The notes under the pieces: model-generated
Database searches by the model: none
What the model saw: only the letters and a program-made list of their open reading frames with translations
Told to the model about the DNA's origin: nothing
Shown here: piece after piece, positions 1 to 7,977 of the stretch
Layout: each line of letters begins with the position of its first letter
Numbering within the stretch: position 1 is the stretch's first letter
Made by a program: the position numbers and the translations under genes
Assembly (NCBI GenBank): GCA_963594675.1
Contig: CAVBGA010000187.1
Span: 1-64,000 of the forward strand
Origin: Ruminococcus_G sp963594675
Lineage (GTDB): Bacteria; Bacillota; Clostridia; Lachnospirales; Lachnospiraceae
Length of the DNA: 64,000 nucleotides
Direction: 5' to 3'

Positions 1-1
1 C

Positions 2-16
2 AACGCTTTAAAGTAC
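2..16. promoter_or_regulatory. Operator-like word upstream of the symporter operon
   Basis: The word AACGCTTTAAAGTAC lies about 45 bases before the symporter start. Fourteen of its 15 bases recur at 5043-5057, upstream of the acyl-CoA ligase that converges on this operon. Sharing by two promoter regions suggests one regulator for both. The regulator itself is not recognised in the window. Confidence 0.4.
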
Positions 17-61
17 GTTAGTATCAAACTTTAGCATTAACTGGAAGGAGAAATTTTTAAA

Positions 62-1597
62 ATGAAACTCATTATTCTCATTATTTATTTTATGATAATG
101 ATCGGAATCGGCTTGCATTGCCGAAAACATGCAACAGATGTTAATGGATTTGTTCTGGGAGGGCGTTCCGTAGGCCCATGGTTGACCGCTTTTGCCTTTG
201 GAACCTCCTATTTTTCAGCAGTTGTTTTTGTAGGTTATGCCGGCCAGTTTGGATGGAAATATGGCATCGCCGCCACTTGGGCAGGCATTGGTAATGCTAT
301 TATCGGCTCACTTCTGGCCTGGGTGGTTCTGGGAAGAAGAACCCGTATTATGAGCCAGCATCTGAATTCCGCCACCATGCCTCAGTTTTTCGGGAAGAGA
401 TTTGACAGTGACAAGTTAAAGATTGGTGCTTCAGTTATTGTCTTTATTTTCCTGATTCCCTATACGGCATCCTTGTATAATGGGCTTTCCCGCCTTTTTG
501 GAATGGCTTTTAATATAGATTATTCCTGGTGTATTTTGATCATGTCTGTCTTAACGGCTATCTATGTAATTGCCGGCGGCTATATGGCAACAGCGATTAA
601 TGATTTTATTCAGGGAATTATCATGCTTTTTGGAATCACGGCGATTATTGCAGCGGTTCTTTTAAGTAAGGGGGGCTTTATGGAGGCTCTGGACGGACTG
701 GCTAGAGTTACGGATGAAACGGTATCCACTACACCGGGTGTATTTGCTTCCATGTTTGGTCCGGATCCCTTGAATCTGCTTTTTGTGGTAATTTTGACTT
801 CTCTGGGCACCTGGGGATTGCCCCAGATGGTAACTAAGTTTTATGCCATTACGGATGAACATGCGGTAAAGAAGGGCACTATTATTTCAACCTTGTTTGC
901 CCTGGTGGTATCTGGCGGTTGTTATTTTCTGGGAGGATTTGGTCGACTTTTTTCAGATCAGATTGATGTGGAGGCCAATGGATTTGACTCTATCATCCCT
1001 ACCATGTTATCCAATCTGTCCCCACTTTTGATCGCTTTGACAGTTATCTTGGTATTGTCTGCTTCCATGTCCACCCTGTCTTCCTTAGTGTTGACATCTT
1101 CCTCTACTCTGACCATAGATCTTTTGAAAGGTCATATAGTAAAGGATATGGATGAGAAGAAGCAGCTTTTGATCATTCGTATTTTCGTGGTGGTATTTAT
1201 TGCGATTTCCGCAATTCTTGCCCTGGTACAATATAAGAGTGCTATCACCTTCATTGCCCAGATGATGGGCGTATCCTGGGGGGCACTGGCTGGATCTTTC
1301 CTGGCACCTTTTATGTATTCCCTTTATGGAAAATGGGTGTCCAAGGCTTCCTGCTGGGTATGCTTTATTTTTAGTTCCGTTATTATGGTGGTAAATATTT
1401 TCTGCAGAGATTCTTTCCCTGCTATCATCCAGTCTCCTATTAATCTGGGGGCCGTAACCATGCTTCTTGGCTTTATTATTGTGCCGGTAGTATCGGCATT
1501 TACGCCAAAGCCGGATAAGAAGCTTGTTGATGGATGCTTTGAGTGCTACAATAGGAAAATGGTCGTTGACCAAAAAACAGCACTTGGAGACAAATAA
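62..1597 (+). CDS. Sodium:solute symporter (SSS family)
   Basis: This 511-residue membrane protein has about 12-13 hydrophobic segments and belongs to the SSS family (proline, pantothenate and sugar symporters), which imports solutes with sodium. The family signature is visible near residues 170-190, where GGYMATAINDFIQG matches the usual GG-x-x-A-x-x-x-D-x-x-Q pattern. An AAGGAG site 13 bases upstream supports the ATG at 62. Only 3 bases separate its stop from the amidohydrolase, so the two form an operon, and the substrate is probably what that hydrolase acts on. With an acyl-CoA ligase next door, a carboxylate or amide is plausible, but this is inference. Family assignment is firm; substrate unknown. 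Confidence 0.9.
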   Translation: MKLIILIIYFMIMIGIGLHCRKHATDVNGFVLGGRSVGPWLTAFAFGTSYFSAVVFVGYAGQFGWKYGIAATWAGIGNAIIGSLLAWVVLGRRTRIMSQHLNSATMPQFFGKRFDSDKLKIGASVIVFIFLIPYTASLYNGLSRLFGMAFNIDYSWCILIMSVLTAIYVIAGGYMATAINDFIQGIIMLFGITAIIAAVLLSKGGFMEALDGLARVTDETVSTTPGVFASMFGPDPLNLLFVVILTSLGTWGLPQMVTKFYAITDEHAVKKGTIISTLFALVVSGGCYFLGGFGRLFSDQIDVEANGFDSIIPTMLSNLSPLLIALTVILVLSASMSTLSSLVLTSSSTLTIDLLKGHIVKDMDEKKQLLIIRIFVVVFIAISAILALVQYKSAITFIAQMMGVSWGALAGSFLAPFMYSLYGKWVSKASCWVCFIFSSVIMVVNIFCRDSFPAIIQSPINLGAVTMLLGFIIVPVVSAFTPKPDKKLVDGCFECYNRKMVVDQKTALGDK

Positions 1598-1600
1598 GAA

Positions 1601-2461
1601 ATGATCATAGATTTCCACACACATACATTTCCAGAAAAAATTGCGGCTAAAGCTTTAGGAAAGCTGGCCGGTTTGGGAGATACGACACCATTTACTAATG
1701 GTATGCTTCCAGGCCTTCAATCCAGTATGAAAGACAACGGTGTAGACCTAGCAGTCCTTATGCCAGTGGCAACAGCTCCGAAGCAGCATGAAACCATCAA
1801 TAGAGTCGCCATTGCCACTAATGAAAAATGGCAGGAGACAGGAATCATGTCCTTCGGTGGTATTCACCCGGAAAATGACAATTATAAGGAAATAATCAAC
1901 AATCTGGCAAATCATGGAATTAAGGGAATTAAATTACACCCGGTTTTCCAGAATATAGACATTGATGATGAGAAATTTTTGAGAATTATATCCTATGCCT
2001 GCGAAAAAGGCCTTTATGTAATGACACATGCCGGCTATGACATTAGTTATCCCGGCATTACCCATGCGTCAGTAAAGAAAATAAAACATATGTTGGATCA
2101 GGTAGCTCCTGACAAGATGATCTTGGCTCATATGGGAGGCTGGTCAGAATGGGATGAGGTAGAAGAACTGCTGACAGAATATCCTATTTGGATGGACACA
2201 GCTACTTGTCTCACCACCATTGTTCACAGAGAAAAGGATTTAAGTAAACGCAAATTTAGCCCGGAAGAGGAACAGATGGAAAATGATAGATTCCTTCGTA
2301 TTGTTCACAAGCTGGGGGCGGAACGGTTTCTGATGGGCAGTGACAGCCCTTGGACCCCCCAGGGGGAATCTATTGCCGTAATCCGAGACAATGATGGACT
2401 TACAGATAAGGAAAAAGAGATGATTTTGGGTGGAAATGCAAAATCGATACTGGGTTTGTGA
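1601..2461 (+). CDS. Amidohydrolase family metal-dependent hydrolase
   Basis: This 286-residue cytosolic TIM-barrel enzyme is of the amidohydrolase_2 type, which covers decarboxylases and lactone or amide hydrolases. The N-terminal FHTHTF gives the paired metal-binding histidines (6 and 8). Further metal or active-site residues appear in order in KLHP (about 105), MTHAGY (about 142), LAHMGG (about 178) and GSDSPW (about 248). Length is normal for the family. It starts 3 bases after the symporter stop with little room for its own ribosome binding site, so translation is probably coupled. The reaction cannot be read from sequence; hydrolysis of the imported compound is the simplest idea. Confidence 0.85.
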   Translation: MIIDFHTHTFPEKIAAKALGKLAGLGDTTPFTNGMLPGLQSSMKDNGVDLAVLMPVATAPKQHETINRVAIATNEKWQETGIMSFGGIHPENDNYKEIINNLANHGIKGIKLHPVFQNIDIDDEKFLRIISYACEKGLYVMTHAGYDISYPGITHASVKKIKHMLDQVAPDKMILAHMGGWSEWDEVEELLTEYPIWMDTATCLTTIVHREKDLSKRKFSPEEEQMENDRFLRIVHKLGAERFLMGSDSPWTPQGESIAVIRDNDGLTDKEKEMILGGNAKSILGL

Positions 2462-2484
2462 TCCAGTCATGATCAATGACGTTC

Positions 2485-2652
2485 AATGAGACACCTCTCT
2501 AAAAGCCCGCTATGTTTCTTGCGTCTTGCAGGCGCCTATTTGCAAGAACAAGCATCGATTCGCTGCTGCGCAGCTCAGATACTTATTCTTGCAGCTAGCC
2601 TGCTGCGCCTTAAGAAACATGACGCAATAGGCTTTTAGAGAGGTGTCTCATT
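2485..2652. repeat. Nested 168-bp palindrome (large hairpin element)
   Basis: A perfect 23-bp inverted repeat (2485-2507 against 2630-2652) encloses further imperfect inverted repeats: ATGTTTCTT near 2512-2520 against AAGAAACAT at 2612-2620, and 2541-2556 against 2578-2593 (13 of 16 bases). GCTGCGCAGC is at the centre. The whole folds as one long imperfect hairpin just after the amidohydrolase stop. It could be a terminator-like element, a REP-type repeat or a miniature inverted-repeat element. No target-site duplication is obvious. Confidence 0.75.
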
Positions 2653-3157
2653 TACATTATTCGCAACCGAAAGATAATAGTGTCCATTCTAGACAAATAT
2701 CTCTGTTAGAACAGAAGACGGAAGGATCTTAATTCTTGTAAAAAACGTTATGGCAAGGAAACTTCTGCCTGTTTCTAGATTCGGATTCTGAGGCATATAT
2801 CCAGTTACTACGAAGTGGCGGCCGGAGTTATAAATAATATATTAGTTGTTTAAATGGTTCTCTGAACCCTTTTTTGATTGCAATATTGTAGCAGTTCTTT
2901 TTCATGCCATCAAGGGCATGGCCGCTTTGCGGTGGCTGGGATAATACCTCTGGCTCTGAATCTTAGAACAGTTAGCGGCTTCGCCGCATTATTAAATTGA
3001 GGACAAGTATAGTCAATATTAATTTTGAATGTTATAGAGAGTCTTTGTTTTGTGAGTGGAGCTTTATAGCTAGATATAACAAATAAACTTAACACGTTAA
3101 GTAAAAGAAATGCTAAGAAATTTTTTTGAAAATGTAAAAATGAGAAGGGGAACAGGG
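2653..3157. other. Intergenic stretch with no gene recognised
   Basis: About 500 bases without a credible coding region. Short open frames have no ribosome binding site and no recognisable product. It may hold degraded sequence left by rearrangement next to the palindrome. The only noted motif is the near-palindrome at 3088-3101. Confidence 0.5.
3088..3101. promoter_or_regulatory. Near-palindrome CTTAACACGTTAAG
   Basis: A 14-bp site, symmetrical except for its centre, resembles TTAACGCGTTAA at 5041-5052. It may be a third, weaker site for the same regulator, or chance. No promoter boxes were placed around it. Confidence 0.25.
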
Positions 3158-3190
3158 GGCAAGGTCGAGGGAGACTCCCTCGACCTTGCC
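3158..3190. repeat. Perfect 15-bp GC-rich hairpin
   Basis: Arms 3158-3172 and 3176-3190 are perfectly complementary around a 3-base centre. It lies about 70 bases beyond the stop of the minus-strand ligase. Neither side has an immediate T-run, so it is not a clear intrinsic terminator. It could stabilise a 3' end, or be a dispersed repeat. Confidence 0.6.
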
Positions 3191-3260
3191 TCCGTTCGGT
3201 TCGACATACAATGCTTACAAGTCTGAATTCATTCGGTTCGAAATGCAATATCCTAAAAAT

Positions 3261-4904
3261 TTATTTCTTCGGCACTTCATTCTCAGATGCCACAAGATTC
3301 TCAGCTCCATGTCTCTTTCTAAGAACCGGTTTTTCAATCTTTCCGGTAGCATTTCTTGGAATTTCCTCAAAGAAGATAACCTTAGGTCTCTTATAGCGGG
3401 CCAATTTATTACAGAATTCGTTGATTTCCTCTTCTGAACATGTCATGCCGTCTTTGACTTCGATAATAGCTGCAGTTTTCTCACCTAAACGGGGATCGGG
3501 AACACCGATGACAGCTACATCTTTGATTTTATCGTACTGGCGCAGGAAATCTTCGATCTGTACAGGATAAATATTTTCGCCACCGGAGATGATGACATCT
3601 TTTTTACGGTCTACGAGATAATAAAAACCGTCTTCGTCTTGCATAGCCATATCACCGGTGAAAAGCCAACCATCCTTGAGGGTTTCCGCAGTGGCTTCCT
3701 CATTATTATAATAGCAGGTCATGACACCGGGACCTTTGACACAAAGTTCACCTACTTCGCCTTGTTTTACTTCCTGGTCATGTTCGTCTACAATCTTACA
3801 TTCCCAGCGATATCCAGGTACACCGATGGCGCCTACCTTATGAATGTTCTCTACACCTAAATGCACGCAGCCTGGTCCGGTGGATTCCGACAGACCGTAG
3901 TTGGTGTCATATTGATGGTTGGGGAAATATTCTTTCCAGTGTTTGATTAATGAAGGGGGAACCGGCTGGGCTCCTACATGCATAAGTCTCCACTGGGAAA
4001 GATGGTAATCTTCAGGATGTAAATCGCCTCTGTCAAAGCTGTCCAGAATATCCTGTACCCAGGGTACCAGAAGCCAGACAATGGTACATCTCTCATTGGA
4101 TACGGCTTCCAGAATTTCTTTTGGCTTTGTTCCTTTAAGAAGAACTGCTTTACTTCCAGCAATTAGGGAGCCCATCCAGTGGAATTTGGCTCCGGTATGA
4201 TAAAGAGGCGGAATACAGAGGAAATTGTCCTCGCGGCTGGTTCCATGGTGCATTTGTTCCATCTCAGCTGCCTGAATCAGGCTGCGATGTTTATGCAGGA
4301 TTGCCTTAGGAAATCCTGTAGTTCCTGATGAGAAATAGATGGCTCCAAAATCATCTTCCGTAAGGTCGATATTTGGGGATTCTGAGGAACAATCAGCAAC
4401 CAATTCCCGATAGCTTTCTGCCCAGTTGGGGACATAATCGCCTACAAAGATCAGGAGACGTCCTTTGGAAAGTTCATCAGCGATGGGCTCCATACGTCCA
4501 ATAAATTCCGGACCGAAGACGATAACATCGATTTCAGCCAGATTGACACAGTAAAGAATTTCATCGGAGTCATAGCGGAAATTAAAGGGTACTGCAATGG
4601 CACCGGATTTTAGGATTCCCATATAGATAGGAAGCCATTCCAAACAGTTATACATGATAATGGCTACTTTATCGCCTTTTTTTACGCCGCGGCTTAAGAG
4701 CATATTAGCCATGCGGTTGGCTTTTTCGTCAAATACACCCCAGGTAATTTCACGACGATAGGGCTGAAAACGGTTGGACTCGATCAGTCCGTAGTCCTTC
4801 CATGTAATTCTTCTTGTGTCTGATTCCTGTGGATTTAGTTCTACCAGAGCTATTTCATTTTTATACTTGCTGGCATTTCTTTCCAAGTATTCGGTTACAA
4901 CCAT
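3261..4904 (-). CDS. AMP-forming acyl-CoA synthetase/ligase
   Basis: This 547-residue enzyme of the ANL superfamily activates a carboxylic acid with ATP to an acyl-adenylate and then forms the CoA thioester. The core motifs are all present: the P-loop-like SSGTTGFPKAI near residue 190, YGLSESTG near 340, the hinge-region TGDMAMQDEDGFYYLVDRKK near 415-435, and the C-terminal lysine motif ATGKIEKPVLR. Length is normal. An AAGGAG site 10 bases before the ATG at 4904 supports the start. It converges on the symporter-amidohydrolase operon and shares an operator-like word with it, so it may activate the acid that operon produces. Long-chain acyl-CoA, carnitine-CoA and related ligases are hard to separate by sequence. 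Confidence 0.9.
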   Translation of the reverse strand: MVVTEYLERNASKYKNEIALVELNPQESDTRRITWKDYGLIESNRFQPYRREITWGVFDEKANRMANMLLSRGVKKGDKVAIIMYNCLEWLPIYMGILKSGAIAVPFNFRYDSDEILYCVNLAEIDVIVFGPEFIGRMEPIADELSKGRLLIFVGDYVPNWAESYRELVADCSSESPNIDLTEDDFGAIYFSSGTTGFPKAILHKHRSLIQAAEMEQMHHGTSREDNFLCIPPLYHTGAKFHWMGSLIAGSKAVLLKGTKPKEILEAVSNERCTIVWLLVPWVQDILDSFDRGDLHPEDYHLSQWRLMHVGAQPVPPSLIKHWKEYFPNHQYDTNYGLSESTGPGCVHLGVENIHKVGAIGVPGYRWECKIVDEHDQEVKQGEVGELCVKGPGVMTCYYNNEEATAETLKDGWLFTGDMAMQDEDGFYYLVDRKKDVIISGGENIYPVQIEDFLRQYDKIKDVAVIGVPDPRLGEKTAAIIEVKDGMTCSEEEINEFCNKLARYKRPKVIFFEEIPRNATGKIEKPVLRKRHGAENLVASENEVPKK

Positions 4905-5031
4905 TCTCCCAATCTCCTTACATATTTCTTATAGATCGCTTTATGTTTACATAATGTTAAATGCATTTGCAAGTTACTATAACACAAATTATATATTCAA
5001 AGTGCTTTCATTTAGTAAACTAATAAATTAC

Positions 5032-5057
5032 TAACGCGCATTAACGCGTTAAAGTAC
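5032..5057. promoter_or_regulatory. Operator-like palindrome upstream of the ligase
   Basis: TTAACGCGTTAA (5041-5052) is a perfect 12-bp palindrome with a central CG. A second TAACGCG sits 10 bases before it (5032-5038). The overlapping AACGCGTTAAAGTAC (5043-5057) repeats the word at 2-16. The site is about 130 bases upstream of the ligase start. CG-centred palindromes are typical of LacI-type regulators, but no regulator is identified. Confidence 0.45.
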
Positions 5058-5226
5058 TACACTATATTAGCTTACCACAGGATTGTCAGTGACGCAAGTG
5101 AGAATTTCGTATATAATGAAGCCATATGATATTGCGGTTTATTATTCATGGATATAAGTTATGTCGAAGCTTATGAGCCATAGCTAGTACATGAGTAAAT
5201 TTATAGAACAGTAGGAGAATTCAACT

Positions 5227-6204
5227 ATGCAGCAATCGATTTATGGGAAAATCTGCTCCCGTTTACATGATGGAATATTGCCGGAGGATTTTTATATTGA
5301 AAATCCTAGAGATCAGGGAAGTCATCATCTTCCAGGGGCTTTGGACGGCTTATCCGTTTATCTTATGGGGTTTTCTCATCCGGATGCTTCCGGCCAAAAA
5401 CTCATTGCAAGAGCTGTGGCAAAAGCATCGGAAGGTGATGTGGATCAGGTGATCGCATATTTACAGGAACTTTGCAAAAAATATCGTGCAGTGGATGCAG
5501 TGGACGAGTTGCAAAATTACATTAGAAATCATGTTCGAAAGTTGAATATGAGAAATATCTATCACTCTGCTGTATACATACTTTTAAACTCCAGAGAAAT
5601 TGAAGTTGTGAAGCTGGGTATGGAAATTCTGGAAATTTTTGTGGAAGTGGACGATCATAGTAAGGAGACTCTTCGGAGACTGGCTCTTTATGAAGAGTTT
5701 ACCCTGCCTGCGGTTTGGAATATGAGAAAATGGGAAAATGCAAATGAAGAATTATTTGCCTTAGCGAAAAAAGTCCGAGGTTGGGGACGGATTCATGTCC
5801 TGGAATATCTGGATGCAAATTGTGGTGAGATAAAAGATTGGCTGGTCACAGAGGGGGGCAATAATCTGGTAGATCGCAATTATACGGCTATGATTTGCTG
5901 GCAGCAGGGAGAGATTGAAGATCGGTTGAAAGGAAAAATTTCCCGAGAGGAATATAAGGGAATTTCCTATATAATAGAAGGATTGCTGAAGGATGAGCCA
6001 GCACCGGGGATTTCTGCCCTGCAAATAGACTATCCAGAATTAAGTTTGCGGCGATATTTACGGCAGTCAGAAGATTTTTCGCTGACAGAAGAAGAGTATG
6101 ATGTGATTCTTTCTATTAAAAAGTGGGCAGAAAGCCAGGAAACCCCTTCGCTTTCATTGATCGAGGATTGCGACAGGATTTTAGCTGCTAGGGAGGTAGA
6201 ATGA
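5227..6204 (+). CDS. Uncharacterised helical protein, first gene of an overlapping pair
   Basis: This 325-residue soluble protein matches no family I recognise. It has no signal peptide and no membrane segment. Residues about 60-220 look like repeated amphipathic helices of HEAT type, with acidic, leucine-rich segments. An AGGAG site lies 9 bases before the ATG. The stop overlaps the next start as ATGA, so both products are made together and probably work together. The tandem with a Sel1 protein suggests a scaffolding or protein-protein interaction role, which is inference only. Confidence 0.75.
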   Translation: MQQSIYGKICSRLHDGILPEDFYIENPRDQGSHHLPGALDGLSVYLMGFSHPDASGQKLIARAVAKASEGDVDQVIAYLQELCKKYRAVDAVDELQNYIRNHVRKLNMRNIYHSAVYILLNSREIEVVKLGMEILEIFVEVDDHSKETLRRLALYEEFTLPAVWNMRKWENANEELFALAKKVRGWGRIHVLEYLDANCGEIKDWLVTEGGNNLVDRNYTAMICWQQGEIEDRLKGKISREEYKGISYIIEGLLKDEPAPGISALQIDYPELSLRRYLRQSEDFSLTEEEYDVILSIKKWAESQETPSLSLIEDCDRILAAREVE

Positions 6205-7793
6205 TGAAGGATATGATGCCGCTGGCTCAGATTGCTTTGACTTCGGAGCAGATGAGAGAATTGGCTCGATATGAATTTACTTTTAAGGATATTATTGCGG
6301 CCAATGAATATGGTGATGGAGAAGTGGTATTTCCAGAGCCTTATACGTTTCAGCTGGAGGATTTGCTTTACACCCTGCAGAATCTGCAGAGGGCCAATCC
6401 TACAGTTTATGATTTCGGGGAATATTGGTATTGTCCCATTGACAGTTCCAGGGAGGATTTTGACTTGGATACTGCCATGGGTTATGGGGAAAATGTGGAA
6501 AACACCCAGGATACAAAGGAACTTTGTGGATATCCCTTTACCGACAGCATGATGTTTAATGAAATTTGGGATCAGTTGGAAGCAGCCTGGAGAGATCATG
6601 AAGATGAGGAGCTGATGGGAGATATTCTGGATCTGGATGCCATGATCTATGCTCTTCGGATTCATTTTGAAAATAAGAAAAATTCTGTAGATAAGTGGGT
6701 TTTTACATCGGATATGAAAGCTCGCTACATCCGTAGATTTGAGGAGAGTAGTGAACTTGAGATGGCTAGGGATGATGAAATCAGCATGGCCAGAAAGTTC
6801 ACAGAGGAATTGTGCAAGGAAGAGAATCTTTTTGCTCTTTATCTTAAGGGCTATGCCTGCTATGGGGGCAATCGTCTCTATGAATGCGATTGGGAGGCTT
6901 CCCGAGATTGTATTAGCAAGCTTTATGAAAAAACAGAAGATGCCCAGTATGCAAATACGCTAGGTTACATCTATTATTATGGACGTTGCAATGGAGGACA
7001 GCCGGAATATGAGAAGGCTTTGCCCTGTTTTGAACTGGCAGCAGCCGGAGGTTTTTATGAAGGATTGTATAAGCTGGCAGATATGTATTGCCATGGCTAT
7101 GGCTGCAGACAAAGCAAAAAGGCAGCAGGCAGTTTATATCGCATGGTATATGAGGATTGCATGAAGCAATTTCTGGAAGGCAGGAATTCCAATTTTGCTG
7201 ATGCAGCCCTTCGTATGGGTAATGTTTTTGCGGAAGGAATTGGTGTGGAAGTGGATCCAACCCAGGCCTATTACTACTATCTGCAGGCAAGCTATGCGGC
7301 TGAGTTAAGGGCCAAAGATTCGAATTTCTTTGGAAATAAAAAGGTGCTTGAAAATTGTCGAAAGGCCTTGGCAAAAACCAGAGAAAAATTAGAAGAGGGC
7401 TATCTCAAAGAGGAAGCTTTACAGACGGATTTCTTCTATCTGCGTCTGTTGGCGTCGGAGAATTATCCATGCGAGATAAATTTTGAAAAGCAGGGGGATT
7501 CTTTACTTATCACGGCAAGTCGTATGCCAACTCGGTCTGTGCCAAAGCCTAAGCTACTTTTCGTAACATTCCCAGAAATTAGCTATTGCAGCAGGACAGA
7601 TAAGATAACTTTTCGCTTATCAAAAGATTGCCAGGTAAGTGTAAAAGACCATTTTGTTTTTGATGCTTGTGAATGGAATCATTTGGAACAGCGGTATGAT
7701 TTCTATAAGAATTACGAAATAGTGAATTGGATTAGAAGCGAAAGCTATGAATTCGTAGAGTCAGAAAATCGAATCGATGATAAAGAAAGATAG
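6201..7793 (+). CDS. Sel1-repeat (TPR-like) protein
   Basis: This 530-residue soluble protein starts inside the stop codon of the preceding gene (ATGA overlap). Sel1-like repeats are visible around residues 270-395, for example ALPCFELAAAGGF, LYKLADMYCHGYG and ALRMGNVFAEGIG, spaced as in 36-40 residue Sel1 units. The N-terminal 250 residues are acidic, rich in Trp and Tyr, and unassigned. The last 100 residues may form a separate beta-rich domain. Sel1 repeats mediate protein-protein contact; the partner is likely the upstream gene product. A strong terminator follows. No enzymatic motif was seen. Confidence 0.8.
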   Translation: MMKDMMPLAQIALTSEQMRELARYEFTFKDIIAANEYGDGEVVFPEPYTFQLEDLLYTLQNLQRANPTVYDFGEYWYCPIDSSREDFDLDTAMGYGENVENTQDTKELCGYPFTDSMMFNEIWDQLEAAWRDHEDEELMGDILDLDAMIYALRIHFENKKNSVDKWVFTSDMKARYIRRFEESSELEMARDDEISMARKFTEELCKEENLFALYLKGYACYGGNRLYECDWEASRDCISKLYEKTEDAQYANTLGYIYYYGRCNGGQPEYEKALPCFELAAAGGFYEGLYKLADMYCHGYGCRQSKKAAGSLYRMVYEDCMKQFLEGRNSNFADAALRMGNVFAEGIGVEVDPTQAYYYYLQASYAAELRAKDSNFFGNKKVLENCRKALAKTREKLEEGYLKEEALQTDFFYLRLLASENYPCEINFEKQGDSLLITASRMPTRSVPKPKLLFVTFPEISYCSRTDKITFRLSKDCQVSVKDHFVFDACEWNHLEQRYDFYKNYEIVNWIRSESYEFVESENRIDDKER

Positions 7794-7801
7794 AATAGAA
7801 G

Positions 7802-7842
7802 ATGTGTTGTGAGAGCGGAGCTAGCTCTTGCGACACATTTTT
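7802..7842 (+). terminator. Intrinsic terminator after the Sel1 gene
   Basis: A 15-pair stem including G-U pairs (7802-7816 with 7824-7838) has a 7-base loop and is followed by a T-run. It ends the 5227-7793 operon. Confidence 0.85.
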
Positions 7843-7856
7843 CATTTTGGTATAAT

Positions 7857-7952
7857 AAATAAAGATAAACAAGAATAAATAAGAATAAACATATCAAAAA
7901 TAAATAAATAAGAATAAATATAAATAAACATGTATAAACATGTATAAACAAA
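7857..7952. repeat. A-rich degenerate repeat tract before the ATPase gene
   Basis: About 95 bases consist of variants of AATAAATA and AATAAACA, ending in two tandem copies of ACATGTATAA. It lies between a terminator and the ATPase ribosome binding site, so it contains or overlaps that promoter. Low complexity alone could explain it, but the ordered 10-bp tandem copies could be a protein-binding array. Confidence 0.6.
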
Positions 7953-7977
7953 TCAGAACTGCAAAGGAGGTGGATTT

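Noticed and set aside
2240..2476. Minus-strand frame at the end of the amidohydrolase
   Set aside because: Shadow of the coding sequence with no start signal.
7745..7951. Minus-strand hydrophobic open frame of 68 codons
   Set aside because: It is the reverse reading of the A-rich repeat tract; low complexity gives Leu, Ile, Phe and Tyr codons by chance.
7857..7952. CRISPR-like array
   Set aside because: Units are short, degenerate and not separated by spacers of constant length; no cas genes nearby.
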